Shown here piece after piece: positions 1 through 6,305 of a DNA stretch of 20,471 nucleotides. Both the position numbers and the translations under genes were made by a program. Under the pieces are notes generated by a model that searched no databases, was not told the origin of the DNA, and saw only the letters and a program-made list of their open reading frames with translations. Source of the DNA: a virus; the IMG/VR virus record IMGVR_UViG_3300042292_001389, positions 1 through 20,471 of that record, one strand, 5' to 3'. Positions within the stretch are counted from its first letter, which is position 1. Every line of letters starts with the position of its first letter.

Positions 1-1037
1 TTGACTGTTACAGCGTTGCCGAGTTGTTTATATCTCTGGCTGTCTGATTGCCCTTCCGTCCAATTGTCCGGGAATCCCTGCAATCTTTCACATTCAAGTG
101 GGGTCAATCTTCTCACTACGCTAGGCGCTGCAATAAAAGTTTGTGCGTGGTGGCTTTGAACGCTGGGTTGTAGTGAAGTCAAAGCATTGGATACCGTGAC
201 TGGAGTGGCACTAAATGTGTTTGCACTGGCATCCTCCCTTATTGAATAAGCATGGACTATAGGGTGGTTTACTTCCGAAAACCCTGAAGTTCCCATGCTG
301 GTTCTCAAAGTAGCCACGGTACCGTCGTTTACCAGCCCTTCCTTGCTATTTTGCCACCGATAGACGATCAGGTTGTAATGTTCGTCTCCGGCTGGTCCCC
401 CGGTGCCTTTTGCCCATTTACTGCTACATGTTCCAGCGATTCCTGCAGGGGTGCAGGTAACTGTTTTCCCCGCTTTGCGGCTCGGCGAAGTATTCCCTGC
501 GCTGCAGTCGGAGAGAGACAATATTTCTGAGGCACAGTCTCCTCCAAGATCTGCGACAAAGAAGATTCGTCTGCGTCTTTGGGGAACTCCAAAGAATTGA
601 CTGTCCAGTATTCTCCACGCGATAGATTTAGCACCCCACCTTTCGACCATTTCATTGAGGACGAAAGCAAAGTCGTGTCCTGAATTGCTTGAGAGCAGTC
701 CTGGGACATTTTCGACCACGACGAACCGGGGATTGGTTGCCCGAATATATCTGTCAAACTCATAGAATAGTGAGCTCCTTGCTCCTTGTAGACCTTCTCT
801 TTTACCTGCTATCGATATATCTTGACAAGGAAACCCACCCACAAGGACATCAATCTTATCCAGTGTGGTTGGGTCTACTTGAGTAATGTCATCACAAATT
901 TTAGTATTTGGAAAGTGCTTTGTCAAAACTTTTTGACAAAAAGTGTCTTTTTCTACACACCATGAGACTTCATAACCAGCATTAATAAATCCTAGATCAA
1001 ATCCACCAATGCCAGAAAATAGACTTCCAACTTTCAT
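1..1037 (-). CDS. dcm: DNA (cytosine-5-)-methyltransferase, C-terminus cut by window edge
   Basis: Transfers a methyl group from S-adenosylmethionine to C5 of cytosine in a specific DNA sequence. The minus frame is open for 345 codons from ATG at 1037 to the window edge. It shows the ordered C5-MTase motifs: FSGIGGFDLG (7-16, SAM binding), GGFPCQDISIAG (67-78, with catalytic Cys71), ENV (109-111), FGVPQRRRRIFFVA (149-162), a variable target-recognition region (about 165-305), then RRLTPLECERLQGFPDNWT (309-327) and GNAV (340-343). Only a short C-terminal part can be missing. No restriction endonuclease is visible beside it, so it is probably an orphan phage methyltransferase protecting phage DNA or altering its expression. 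The recognition sequence cannot be read from the protein. The ATG lies six bases after a TATAAT on the same strand, with no ribosome-binding site. Shadow frames inside the gene are not real genes. Confidence 0.95.
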   Translation of the reverse strand, partial: MKVGSLFSGIGGFDLGFINAGYEVSWCVEKDTFCQKVLTKHFPNTKICDDITQVDPTTLDKIDVLVGGFPCQDISIAGKREGLQGARSSLFYEFDRYIRATNPRFVVVENVPGLLSSNSGHDFAFVLNEMVERWGAKSIAWRILDSQFFGVPQRRRRIFFVADLGGDCASEILSLSDCSAGNTSPSRKAGKTVTCTPAGIAGTCSSKWAKGTGGPAGDEHYNLIVYRWQNSKEGLVNDGTVATLRTSMGTSGFSEVNHPIVHAYSIREDASANTFSATPVTVSNALTSLQPSVQSHHAQTFIAAPSVVRRLTPLECERLQGFPDNWTEGQSDSQRYKQLGNAVTV

Positions 1038-1043
1038 TGCTAT

Positions 1044-1072
1044 ATTATACAGCCGTATGTACTTTGCGTCTA
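1044..1072 (-). promoter_or_regulatory. sigma-70-type promoter of the methyltransferase, predicted leaderless
   Basis: Read on the minus strand: a -35-like TAGACG (1072-1067, 4 of 6 matches to TTGACA), a 17-base spacer, then a perfect TATAAT (1049-1044). Six bases (ATAGCA) separate it from the ATG at 1037. Standard -10 geometry puts the transcript start on the A of the ATG. No Shine-Dalgarno sequence is present. Confidence 0.7.
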
Positions 1073-1095
1073 GTGTGAAAGGATATATATTTTAT

Positions 1096-1293
1096 ATGAG
1101 AAACTCTCTCAAATATTTAATAGAATATCTATTGGTTGGCAGTGAAAGTGCACTCAACTTAGGAGATGCATCTTTAAAATTGAATAAAAAGTATTCTAAA
1201 ATTTTAAAGAAACAAGCCAGATCAAAAGGTAATTATTATGCCCAGAAAGAAATTGCTGGTATAATGAAGATATTAAAAAATTACAATATATAA
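1096..1293 (+). CDS. Small basic protein, unknown function
   Basis: A 65-residue product if translation starts at ATG 1096 (MRNSLKYLIEYLL...). The frame is open back to 1009, but that longer version would run through the methyltransferase start and its promoter, so I prefer 1096. A GAAAGGA lies 12 bases upstream, further than ideal. The protein is Lys-rich and probably helical, with a basic middle (KLNKKYSKILKKQARSKG) and no recognisable motif. It is divergent from the methyltransferase, with 58 bases between the start codons. Function unknown. Confidence 0.5.
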   Translation: MRNSLKYLIEYLLVGSESALNLGDASLKLNKKYSKILKKQARSKGNYYAQKEIAGIMKILKNYNI

Positions 1294-1412
1294 CTTTAAA
1301 GATACTTTAAGATACTTCTTTAGGTATTATTTAAAATAAGTTTTAAAGGATCCTTTGAGTAAATTGTAATACCTTTCCAAAACCTTGTCAAGTAAAAAAT
1401 ATAAATATTTTT
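1294..1412 (+). other. Intergenic region with nested inverted repeats
   Basis: AT-rich gap without an ORF. It holds an 8-base inverted repeat, AGGTATTA (1322-1329) with TAATACCT (1367-1374), enclosing a 12-base perfect palindrome AAAGGATCCTTT (1345-1356). There is no T-tract after it, so it is not a typical terminator. The late-promoter octamer of the next gene is at its right end. Confidence 0.5.
1400..1407 (+). promoter_or_regulatory. T4-type late promoter octamer TATAAATA
   Basis: Exact T4 late consensus TATAAATA, followed by five T residues and then the ATG at 1413. No Shine-Dalgarno sequence lies between. With T4-like geometry the transcript would start on or within a base or two of the ATG. 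Confidence 0.75.
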
Positions 1413-1988
1413 ATGCCAAATCCTCATAATAGAAAATCTTTTCAAGAAGCCCTAGCAAAAGTTGAAATTAACGATAAACTTTTGACTGAAGCTTATGCCA
1501 TTGCAGATCAAGAAAAAATGACTGACAAGCAACTTAGAGAATTTTTTGAAATTCTCGGTGGCTTGGCTGCTGGTGCTGCAATCGCTGCTCCTGCAATTGC
1601 AACCGGTGTTGGTATGTACCGTAAAGCAAAGAAAGAAGAGCAACAACGTCAAGACACTTTAAATACAGAAGCACAGAATAGAGCCACAGAAGAAAGACGT
1701 GCTGCCGAGGATATTGAACAAAAGAGACTTGGAAGAGAACATACTACTAGTGAAAGACAAGCAGGGGAAGCCTTTACAAAGGCAGAAAAAGGAAAAGATA
1801 GAAGACAGACAGCTGCACAAAAAAGATTGGATAGAAAACAACAATCAAAACTAGCTAAAAAAGCTAGAAAATCAGAGGCTAGATCAAGGCGAGAAAATAC
1901 TGTTGTGCGTGTAGTAACAGATCCAAGAATGACAGCAGCACAGCTTGCCGCCGCTGAAGCAAAAATGCGTAGCATGGGATTGATGTAA
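1413..1988 (+). CDS. Single-membrane-segment coiled-coil protein, unknown function
   Basis: 191 residues, family not recognised. A soluble N-terminus (1-46) is followed by a Gly/Ala-rich hydrophobic stretch (about 47-68, LGGLAAGAAIAAPAIATGVG) that could cross or enter a membrane. A long, highly charged helical region rich in Lys, Arg, Glu and Gln follows (about 70-165), then a short C-terminus. The late octamer upstream suggests a virion component or a protein delivered or acting late; that is inference. Its stop overlaps the start of the next gene (TAATG at 1986-1990), so the two are probably translationally coupled and may share a role. Next to a membrane-like segment the charged coiled coil could suit a phage internal, ejected or membrane-associated protein, but nothing shows this directly. 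Confidence 0.8.
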   Translation: MPNPHNRKSFQEALAKVEINDKLLTEAYAIADQEKMTDKQLREFFEILGGLAAGAAIAAPAIATGVGMYRKAKKEEQQRQDTLNTEAQNRATEERRAAEDIEQKRLGREHTTSERQAGEAFTKAEKGKDRRQTAAQKRLDRKQQSKLAKKARKSEARSRRENTVVRVVTDPRMTAAQLAAAEAKMRSMGLM

Positions 1989-3100
1989 TGAATAATTTTC
2001 AACAACATTATTTGTCCAAATCTGTTTTAAATGGTACTGGCAGCGTTTCTTCTTTTTTAAAAGAAGGCAAGCACAAAGATTTTATGTCTGCAATATTTGC
2101 TCTTGGACAGGGGCTTGCTGCTGGCAATGAAGAAATAATGAGACAAAAGGCTGCAGAATCTGAATTGAAAATAAAAACAGGTAGACAGACCGCAGCAATA
2201 AGAGCGCTTGGGGAACGAGGGAGAACTAGAGCAGCACAAGCTAGAGCCGAGGCAGCAGATAGAATGGCTGCTGCAAGAGAATCAACTGCCGCCGCTAAGG
2301 TTGCAGCAACTGGTGCCGAAGCAGAAACTGCAAGACAGTTGGCCAGCGTAGAAGCAATTGGTGCTAGAGCAAAAGGTCAAAGAGAAGCTCAATTAAATGT
2401 TGCAAGAATTAAGGATCTAGAAGCTAAGGCAGCTTTAAATAGTGCACGTGCAGCAGCAATCTCGGATCCAGAAAATTCAGATGAAACTATTGCAATGAAT
2501 CATGCAAAAGATGTTGCAAGTAGATCTGTCCCAACTACCCCTGCAATTCCACCTGAAGGCTCCAAACGAGAAACTGAAGCACTTAATGCAGCGAAGACTC
2601 TGGAAGGTGTCCTTAGTAAGAAACTTCCAACTCCGGGAGAAATGAAATTACAAGTACAAGCAATCGCAGGCAGAGGTTTAGTTTTACCTCAACCTAAAAA
2701 AGGAACTCCTTTGTATAAAGTTGAACCAGATTCAACTTCAAATACTTCAAAGCCAGCGGCAGTAAACAATCCAAAATCAAAACCAAGTGTTAAGGCTAAA
2801 ACTAAAGCTGCAGATAAACCAGCTCCCACTCCGGCCCCTGTAAAAAAAGAAGAACCAAAAAAGGAACCAGAACCAAAGAAAGAGCCGGAACCAAAGCCAC
2901 AACCAAAAGCTAAACCAAAAAAATCAAAGGTAAAACTAGCTAGTGACACTAAAAATCGTCGTTCCGGTAGAGGTAGCAATAAAAATCGTCGTTCCGTTGG
3001 AGAAGGACTTATGCCTGAACATGCTATGATTGCTGCTCAAATCAGAAGAGAAAATTTAATGAGAAAGAGAAATGAGAATCCTCCGGACGAAAGATATTAA
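1988..3100 (+). CDS. Ala-rich coiled-coil protein with Pro/Lys/Glu-rich tail, unknown function
   Basis: 370 residues, family not recognised. After about 45 residues comes a long Ala/Arg/Glu-rich helical region (about 50-155), then a mixed region, then a low-complexity Pro/Lys/Glu segment (about 252-316) with repeated KKEPEP units. The basic C-terminus repeats KNRRS (about 322-326 and 332-336), encoded by a 16-base direct repeat. The start overlaps the previous stop by one base (TAATG). The mostly disordered, very basic C-terminus might bind nucleic acid or a partner protein; this is inference. Like the preceding gene it is AT-rich and uses AGA for Arg and AAA for Lys, matching the late genes of the window. 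A structural or ejected virion role is possible but not shown. Confidence 0.8.
   Translation: MNNFQQHYLSKSVLNGTGSVSSFLKEGKHKDFMSAIFALGQGLAAGNEEIMRQKAAESELKIKTGRQTAAIRALGERGRTRAAQARAEAADRMAAARESTAAAKVAATGAEAETARQLASVEAIGARAKGQREAQLNVARIKDLEAKAALNSARAAAISDPENSDETIAMNHAKDVASRSVPTTPAIPPEGSKRETEALNAAKTLEGVLSKKLPTPGEMKLQVQAIAGRGLVLPQPKKGTPLYKVEPDSTSNTSKPAAVNNPKSKPSVKAKTKAADKPAPTPAPVKKEEPKKEPEPKKEPEPKPQPKAKPKKSKVKLASDTKNRRSGRGSNKNRRSVGEGLMPEHAMIAAQIRRENLMRKRNENPPDERY
2951..2996 (+). repeat. 16-base direct repeat, 30-base period
   Basis: AAAAATCGTCGTTCCG occurs at 2951-2966 and again at 2981-2996. The period is 30 bases, so the reading frame is kept and the peptide KNRRS is repeated ten residues apart. 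It lies wholly within the coding region and looks like a recent in-frame duplication. Confidence 0.85.
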
Positions 3101-3104
3101 GTCA

Positions 3105-3112
3105 AATAAATA
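3105..3112 (+). promoter_or_regulatory. T4-type late promoter octamer AATAAATA
   Basis: AATAAATA lies in the short gap after the stop at 3100. Five bases separate it from the GTG at 3118, and there is no Shine-Dalgarno sequence. The same arrangement occurs before four other genes of the window. Confidence 0.6.
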
Positions 3113-3117
3113 ACTAT

Positions 3118-3363
3118 GTGAAGATCGAAGAAAAAGATTCTTTAAGAAATACAGTATTTACTGTCACTCCATCCTCCTTCTCGGAGGATTTTTCTTCTTT
3201 GTTTTCAAAAATCAAAAAATTAAAAATGCAGCCTTTTCACTCAGTGTATGTAATCATACCTAGTGATTATTATTTTAATTTTCAAAAACAACTACAAGAC
3301 ACAGCATTAAAAATTGAACAAATAGAAATTAAATATGGAATTGCAAGGATGGAGGTAAGTTAA
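3118..3363 (+). CDS. Small protein of unknown function, GTG start
   Basis: 81 residues if started at GTG 3118 (the ATG at 3116 is followed directly by a stop in its own frame). The GTG sits five bases after a late octamer, as in several other genes here. The product has a Ser/Phe-rich first half (FTVTPSSFSEDFSSLFSKIKKLK) and a second half with alternating hydrophobic residues (SVYVIIPSDYYFNFQKQLQDTALKIEQIEIKYGI). No family is recognised. The stop overlaps the next ATG (TAATG at 3361-3365), suggesting coupling. A terminator-like hairpin lies inside the frame at 3171-3189. If that is a real terminator, the true start could be the later ATG at 3226. Confidence 0.6.
   Translation: MKIEEKDSLRNTVFTVTPSSFSEDFSSLFSKIKKLKMQPFHSVYVIIPSDYYFNFQKQLQDTALKIEQIEIKYGIARMEVS
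3171..3193 (+). terminator. Terminator-like hairpin inside a coding region
   Basis: ATCCTCC (3171-3177), loop TTCTC, GGAGGAT (3183-3189): a perfect 7-bp stem followed by TTTTC. It lies 53 bases after the GTG of the 3118 gene. It may end transcripts from the upstream operon or act as an attenuator. Confidence 0.45.
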
Positions 3364-4031
3364 TGGCAGAGTATGAAATAGTTGAACATGCCTCCGACGA
3401 AGATTATCCTACAGCTGCAAGACCCGCAAGAAAAAGTGTAAGAGACGCACTTGCAAGTATTGACGCTCAGCGCACCGCAATGCAAGTGCAAAGAGATTTT
3501 GGGTTTGACGATACAACTTTTGGTTATGGAACGTATGAAGGCAAAGAGATACTTACATACGGGCTGAGAGAACAACGAGAAGAAAATCTAAAAGGTGCAC
3601 TGGAAGAAGATATGATGTATTCATCGTATTTTTCAAAACGGTATGGCAACTTTGAAGCATACTTTAATCTAGATGCAAAGTATTATTCACCAGGATTCAA
3701 TCCTTTAACAGACAAATACGTTGATGTAAAAATTGCCAAAGAAGGCAAGCTGTATATTTCAGATCACGTAAATCCAAACCAAATTATTGAAGAGCTATTG
3801 GACGGAGTTGTTTCCTTTATGGTAATAAAAGTCAATGGACAAATTACCACAATAACTGGAACACTGAAAGAAGATTTAGTCAGCGGAGAAGAACACGTCA
3901 GAAACGCAGCATTTAATTTATTGCCAGATGGAAGAGTTCTTCTTTGGAATGTAAGAAAGCAAAAGTGGAGTTCTTTTTATCCAGACAACTTACTTGAGAT
4001 GACACGTGATGATACTACTGATTTTGAATAA
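3363..4031 (+). CDS. Protein with C-terminal DUF2693/WYL_2-like small beta-barrel domain
   Basis: 222 residues. The N-terminal part is acidic then basic (about 1-45), followed by a Tyr/Glu-rich middle (50-140). Residues about 150-215 resemble the phage WYL_2/DUF2693 family: a VNGQITTITGTLKEDLV segment, then LLWNVRKQKWSSFYPDNLLEM. That family often shows this order of TxxGTL followed by a W/F-containing segment ending in SFxxDxL. The role of the family is not established; a small SH3/Sm-like barrel that binds nucleic acid or protein is the usual guess. The start overlaps the preceding stop (TAATG), and a late octamer overlaps its own stop to serve the next gene. The domain assignment is recall of a sequence pattern, not a search result. 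Confidence 0.75.
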   Translation: MAEYEIVEHASDEDYPTAARPARKSVRDALASIDAQRTAMQVQRDFGFDDTTFGYGTYEGKEILTYGLREQREENLKGALEEDMMYSSYFSKRYGNFEAYFNLDAKYYSPGFNPLTDKYVDVKIAKEGKLYISDHVNPNQIIEELLDGVVSFMVIKVNGQITTITGTLKEDLVSGEEHVRNAAFNLLPDGRVLLWNVRKQKWSSFYPDNLLEMTRDDTTDFE

Positions 4032-4034
4032 ATA
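4027..4034 (+). promoter_or_regulatory. T4-type late promoter octamer AATAAATA
   Basis: AATAAATA overlaps the stop codon of the 3363-4031 gene. Exactly five bases separate it from the ATG at 4040, and no Shine-Dalgarno sequence is present. Confidence 0.6.
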
Positions 4035-4039
4035 ATTAC

Positions 4040-4228
4040 ATGGAAGATCCAAAAGATCTAAAAACTGAGCGACACCTTTATGCTATTCTTTTAAGAGAGG
4101 CTCGCTTGGCAGTAAAAAATTACGAAGGATATCTTTTGGATAAAATTACTTCTAAAGACTTGGCAGATAAAATGTTAAGTCTTTCCCATATTCTAAAAAG
4201 AATAGAAGACTATCAAAAGGGCTCTTGA
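4040..4228 (+). CDS. Small helical protein, unknown function
   Basis: 62 residues, predicted mostly helical, with a heptad-like pattern (YAILLREARLAVKNYEGYLLDKI, then LADKMLSLSHILKRIEDYQK). No family is recognised. The ATG follows a late octamer by five bases and has no ribosome-binding site. Its stop (4226-4228) lies inside the -35 element of the next promoter. The size and helical hairpin character would suit a small adaptor or inhibitor, but nothing in the sequence shows the function. Confidence 0.65.
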   Translation: MEDPKDLKTERHLYAILLREARLAVKNYEGYLLDKITSKDLADKMLSLSHILKRIEDYQKGS

Positions 4229-4252
4229 TCACATCTAGTTTCATGGTATAAT
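4225..4252 (+). promoter_or_regulatory. sigma-70-type promoter, predicted leaderless
   Basis: TTGATC (4225-4230), a 16-base spacer, TATAAT (4247-4252), then six bases before the ATG at 4259. Standard geometry puts the first transcribed base on the A of ATG. No Shine-Dalgarno sequence is present. Confidence 0.75.
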
Positions 4253-4258
4253 ATACCC

Positions 4259-4822
4259 ATGAACATTTTTGTTTTGGATGCCGATCCCGTTGAGTCTGCT
4301 CGCATGATGTGTGACAAGCATGTTGTAAAAATGATTGTAGAGTCATGTCAGCTTTTGTCTACGGCACACCATGTCGTTGACGGCAAAGAAGTTCAGGTTG
4401 ATACTGGCAAAAGAAAATACAAGACTTCTGTCTGCAAGTTGCAAAATATTTGCAAGGCAACCATGATCAACCACCCCTGCTCTATCTGGACTAGAGCAAG
4501 CAGATCCAACTACCTTTGGCTTTGGAAGCATGCATATGCTCTCTGCAATGAATACAAGCAGCGTTATGGTAAGACGCATTCAATGGAGGCTATGTTGTTC
4601 AGAGAACTGTATAGCCCTCCAAACAATATTGCAAAGGGCAAGCTGACGGTTTTTGTTCAGGCTATGCCAGACACATACAAGAACACTGATGCTATTATCG
4701 CTTACCGCCAGTATTATTTGGGCGAGAAGGTGCGGTTTGCAAAGTGGAAGACTGGCGGCGTACCGGTGTGGTTTGTTGAGAAGAGCCCAACGCTGGGGTT
4801 GAACCAATTGGTTCCGTTTTGA
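4259..4822 (+). CDS. Conserved phage protein, unknown function (MNIFVLD...CDKHVVKM family)
   Basis: 187 residues. The N-terminus (MNIFVLDADPVESARMMCDKHVVKMIVES, then QLLSTAHHVV) and the middle (NHPCSIWTRASRSNYLWLWKHAYALCNEYKQRYGKTHSMEA) match a family I recall from many tailed phages. No function is established there. Conserved-looking His, Cys, Asp and Trp residues (C18-D19-K20-H21; H73-P74-C75) suggest a metal site or enzyme, but this is inference. The gene has its own sigma-70-type promoter with the ATG at the predicted +1, implying a leaderless early mRNA. Codon use is mixed and more GC-rich than the late genes. The last 128 bases overlap the 3' end of the minus-strand gene 4695-5555, so both strands are coding there. 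Confidence 0.85.
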   Translation: MNIFVLDADPVESARMMCDKHVVKMIVESCQLLSTAHHVVDGKEVQVDTGKRKYKTSVCKLQNICKATMINHPCSIWTRASRSNYLWLWKHAYALCNEYKQRYGKTHSMEAMLFRELYSPPNNIAKGKLTVFVQAMPDTYKNTDAIIAYRQYYLGEKVRFAKWKTGGVPVWFVEKSPTLGLNQLVPF

Positions 4823-5555
4823 CGCTATAGTTTTCAGGATATTTTTCAGTCCAATTTACTGGGCTTTGTGCATATCCATGCACCTTTAAGTAATCATCTT
4901 CCATATTCATCCCAGCACCGGAAGCTTGTTGATTTGCGCTAGCAGATTGATTAAAGGATACTTGATTTCCAATTTCCTTGTACTTGGCATATCCCGCTCT
5001 GGCGACTTTATAGTATTCAGAGTCTTTTGTTTCTGGAACACCACGCCATCTTTGTATGGTTGTAGATAAGTCTTTGTCGGATAGTGGTTTTGTTATATCA
5101 ATTCCAGCATCTTTCATTTTACCTTTTATTACAGCAAGCGCAGCTTCTTGATAAGGAACATGATATGATCTGTGTGAAAGATCACCAGCCCCGCCGTAAT
5201 CATACACTTTATCACCTTTTTTGGCTTTGGCAAATTTATCTGCCTGATTTACAAAATTTTGGGCATACTTAGCACCCGATTGATTAAAAAGTTTAGAGTG
5301 TCTTTGTAAAGCATCTCTCATTGTACTACCAGTAATTTGAACCGGACCATACGCAGTAGACATTGCTTTAGGATCTTTATGTCTTGCTTTTGTTCGAATT
5401 GCCAATTTAGGATCGTATGTAGTAGGGTCTTTTACCTGACCTCTGTGCTCAGCAGACACTAGTCCATAATAAATTGGAGTCAAAGGATCCGTAGGATCTA
5501 ATTCTTGTGATTTTACTCGTAAATCTTCAGATAAAAATGTTTTAAAACTTTTCAT
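4695..5555 (-). CDS. Putative muralytic enzyme (lytic-transglycosylase-like)
   Basis: 286 residues from ATG 5555 (MKSFKTFLSEDL...). The frame is open further to 5741, but the extra 62 codons are antisense to the 5611 gene, and an AAGGGA ribosome-binding site sits just before 5555. The N-terminal half resembles lysozyme/SLT-like folds: SAEHRG with candidate catalytic Glu36, then STAYGPVQIT (66-75), like the GxxQIT motif that follows the catalytic Glu in transglycosylases. Residues about 200-286 are Ser/Gln/Thr-rich and probably disordered. Likely a virion-associated or lysis-related cell-wall enzyme acting on peptidoglycan. Residues 245-286 are encoded antisense to the conserved gene 4259-4822. 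The family assignment is moderate: a different peptidoglycan hydrolase is possible. Confidence 0.7.
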   Translation of the reverse strand: MKSFKTFLSEDLRVKSQELDPTDPLTPIYYGLVSAEHRGQVKDPTTYDPKLAIRTKARHKDPKAMSTAYGPVQITGSTMRDALQRHSKLFNQSGAKYAQNFVNQADKFAKAKKGDKVYDYGGAGDLSHRSYHVPYQEAALAVIKGKMKDAGIDITKPLSDKDLSTTIQRWRGVPETKDSEYYKVARAGYAKYKEIGNQVSFNQSASANQQASGAGMNMEDDYLKVHGYAQSPVNWTEKYPENYSVKTEPIGSTPALGSSQQTTPVRRQSSTLQTAPSRPNNTGGKR

Positions 5556-5563
5556 GTTTCCCT

Positions 5564-5592
5564 TTGACTTAGTGTATTGTTGTTGATATAAT
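5564..5592 (+). promoter_or_regulatory. Strong sigma-70-type promoter of the early operon
   Basis: TTGACT (5564-5569), a 17-base spacer, TATAAT (5587-5592): 11 of 12 consensus bases with ideal spacing. The predicted start is near 5599, giving a leader of about 12 bases that carries AAGGA before ATG 5611. Confidence 0.9.
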
Positions 5593-5610
5593 ATGTAAAA
5601 GGACTCAACA

Positions 5611-5922
5611 ATGAACGTAAAACTATTTAGACTAAACTCAGGCGAAGAAATTATGGCTCGTTTTACTGAAAACGATGACACTTTTACTCTCAAGGATCCA
5701 GCGGTTCTCATTCCGATGGAGCGCGGCCAAATCGGCATCATGCCTTGGCTTATCTACACCAAGGCTTCAAGCGGTCTTGAGATCAAGAAGTCTTTTATTG
5801 CTTTTTCCGTTGAGCCCGTCGATGAGCTCAAGGAACAGTATGACGCAACCTTGAATAAGGGCATCGTTGCTCCTTCGAAGTCGGTGAAGTCGTCGCCGTC
5901 GTTGAAGTTGACGATGGATTGA
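5611..5922 (+). CDS. Small beta-barrel-like protein (Sm-like?), early copy of a paralogous pair
   Basis: 103 residues. The N-terminal 75 residues have a beta-rich pattern (VKLFRLNSGEEIMARF, FTLKDPAVLIPM, QIGIMPWLIYTKA, KSFIAFSVEPVDELKEQY). They align along their length with the 15983-16288 protein of this window: both have F-x-L...EE, PA-x-L, IG-x-x-x-W-L-x-YTK, then D-E/D-x-x-E-x-Y. Small phage proteins of this type with a GEEI-like turn resemble Sm/LSm-like barrels; that structural idea is inference. The C-terminal 25 residues are Ser/Lys/Val-rich. The gene is first in an operon with the deaminase-like and SPOUT genes and has a strong promoter and an SD. Codon use is GC-rich (AAG, CGT/CGC), suggesting high early expression. 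Confidence 0.85.
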   Translation: MNVKLFRLNSGEEIMARFTENDDTFTLKDPAVLIPMERGQIGIMPWLIYTKASSGLEIKKSFIAFSVEPVDELKEQYDATLNKGIVAPSKSVKSSPSLKLTMD

Positions 5923-5923
5923 T

Positions 5924-6304
5924 TTGAATATAGAAACGATAATTAAAACCTATGTTCCTGTCGCAAAGCCAATGTCCATGGCAATGCTTCGTCAAAAAAA
6001 GCATATTTCTTTGATTATTCATAAAAAAGAAATAGTGTCTATTGGGCAAAACGAGTATAAGACACATCCACAAAGTGTTAAACTGGGATACAAGTACCCT
6101 GAAATGCACTCTGAGTTGGATGCGTTCCGTAAAGTTCCTCGCAGCATGAGAGACAAAAAGCTTGTACTGCTAAACTTTAGATTTAATCGTTTTGGTAATT
6201 ATCGTAACGCCAAGCCTTGTCCCGTATGTTCTCGGTGGTGTAAGGATATTTTTCACGATATCTATTACACCACCGACGATGGAATAATTTGTTTGGAAGA
6301 TTAA
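5924..6304 (+). CDS. Zinc deaminase-fold protein (cytidine/dCMP deaminase-like), TTG start
   Basis: 126 residues. It carries the two hallmarks of the deaminase superfamily in the right order: HSE (62-64, zinc His and catalytic Glu) and PCPVC (98-102, two zinc cysteines), separated by a beta-strand (KLVLLNFRF). The N-terminal helix and strand (SLIIHKKEIVSIGQNEYKTHP) also fit. Such proteins remove an amino group from cytidine, dCMP or a base in RNA. The substrate here is unknown; the position between a barrel protein and an RNA methyltransferase with a tRNA allows either nucleotide metabolism or RNA editing. The start is taken as TTG 5924, one base after the previous stop. The first ATG (5972) would remove the first 16 residues, including part of the first helix. 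Confidence 0.8.
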   Translation: MNIETIIKTYVPVAKPMSMAMLRQKKHISLIIHKKEIVSIGQNEYKTHPQSVKLGYKYPEMHSELDAFRKVPRSMRDKKLVLLNFRFNRFGNYRNAKPCPVCSRWCKDIFHDIYYTTDDGIICLED

Positions 6305-6305
6305 T

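Noticed and set aside
368-763. 131-codon open frame on the minus strand within the methyltransferase
   Set aside because: The other minus frame from ATG 1037 carries all C5-MTase motifs through this region, so this frame is a shadow.
1-1037. Complete restriction-modification system
   Set aside because: No endonuclease-like gene is visible near the methyltransferase; the neighbour at 1096-1293 is too small and shows no nuclease motif.
1345-1356. AAAGGATCCTTT palindrome as a restriction-linked or operator site of the methyltransferase
   Set aside because: It is 300 bases from the methyltransferase promoter, present once as this 12-mer in that gap, and nothing ties it to the enzyme's target.
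2951-2996. Direct repeat as a possible CRISPR or attachment site
   Set aside because: There are only two copies, the repeat is in frame, and it encodes a repeated KNRRS peptide in a low-complexity tail.
5556-5741. N-terminal extension of the muralytic gene to ATG 5741
   Set aside because: The 62 extra codons are antisense to the 5611 gene and its promoter; a good ribosome-binding site and a typical MKSFKTFL start are at 5555.
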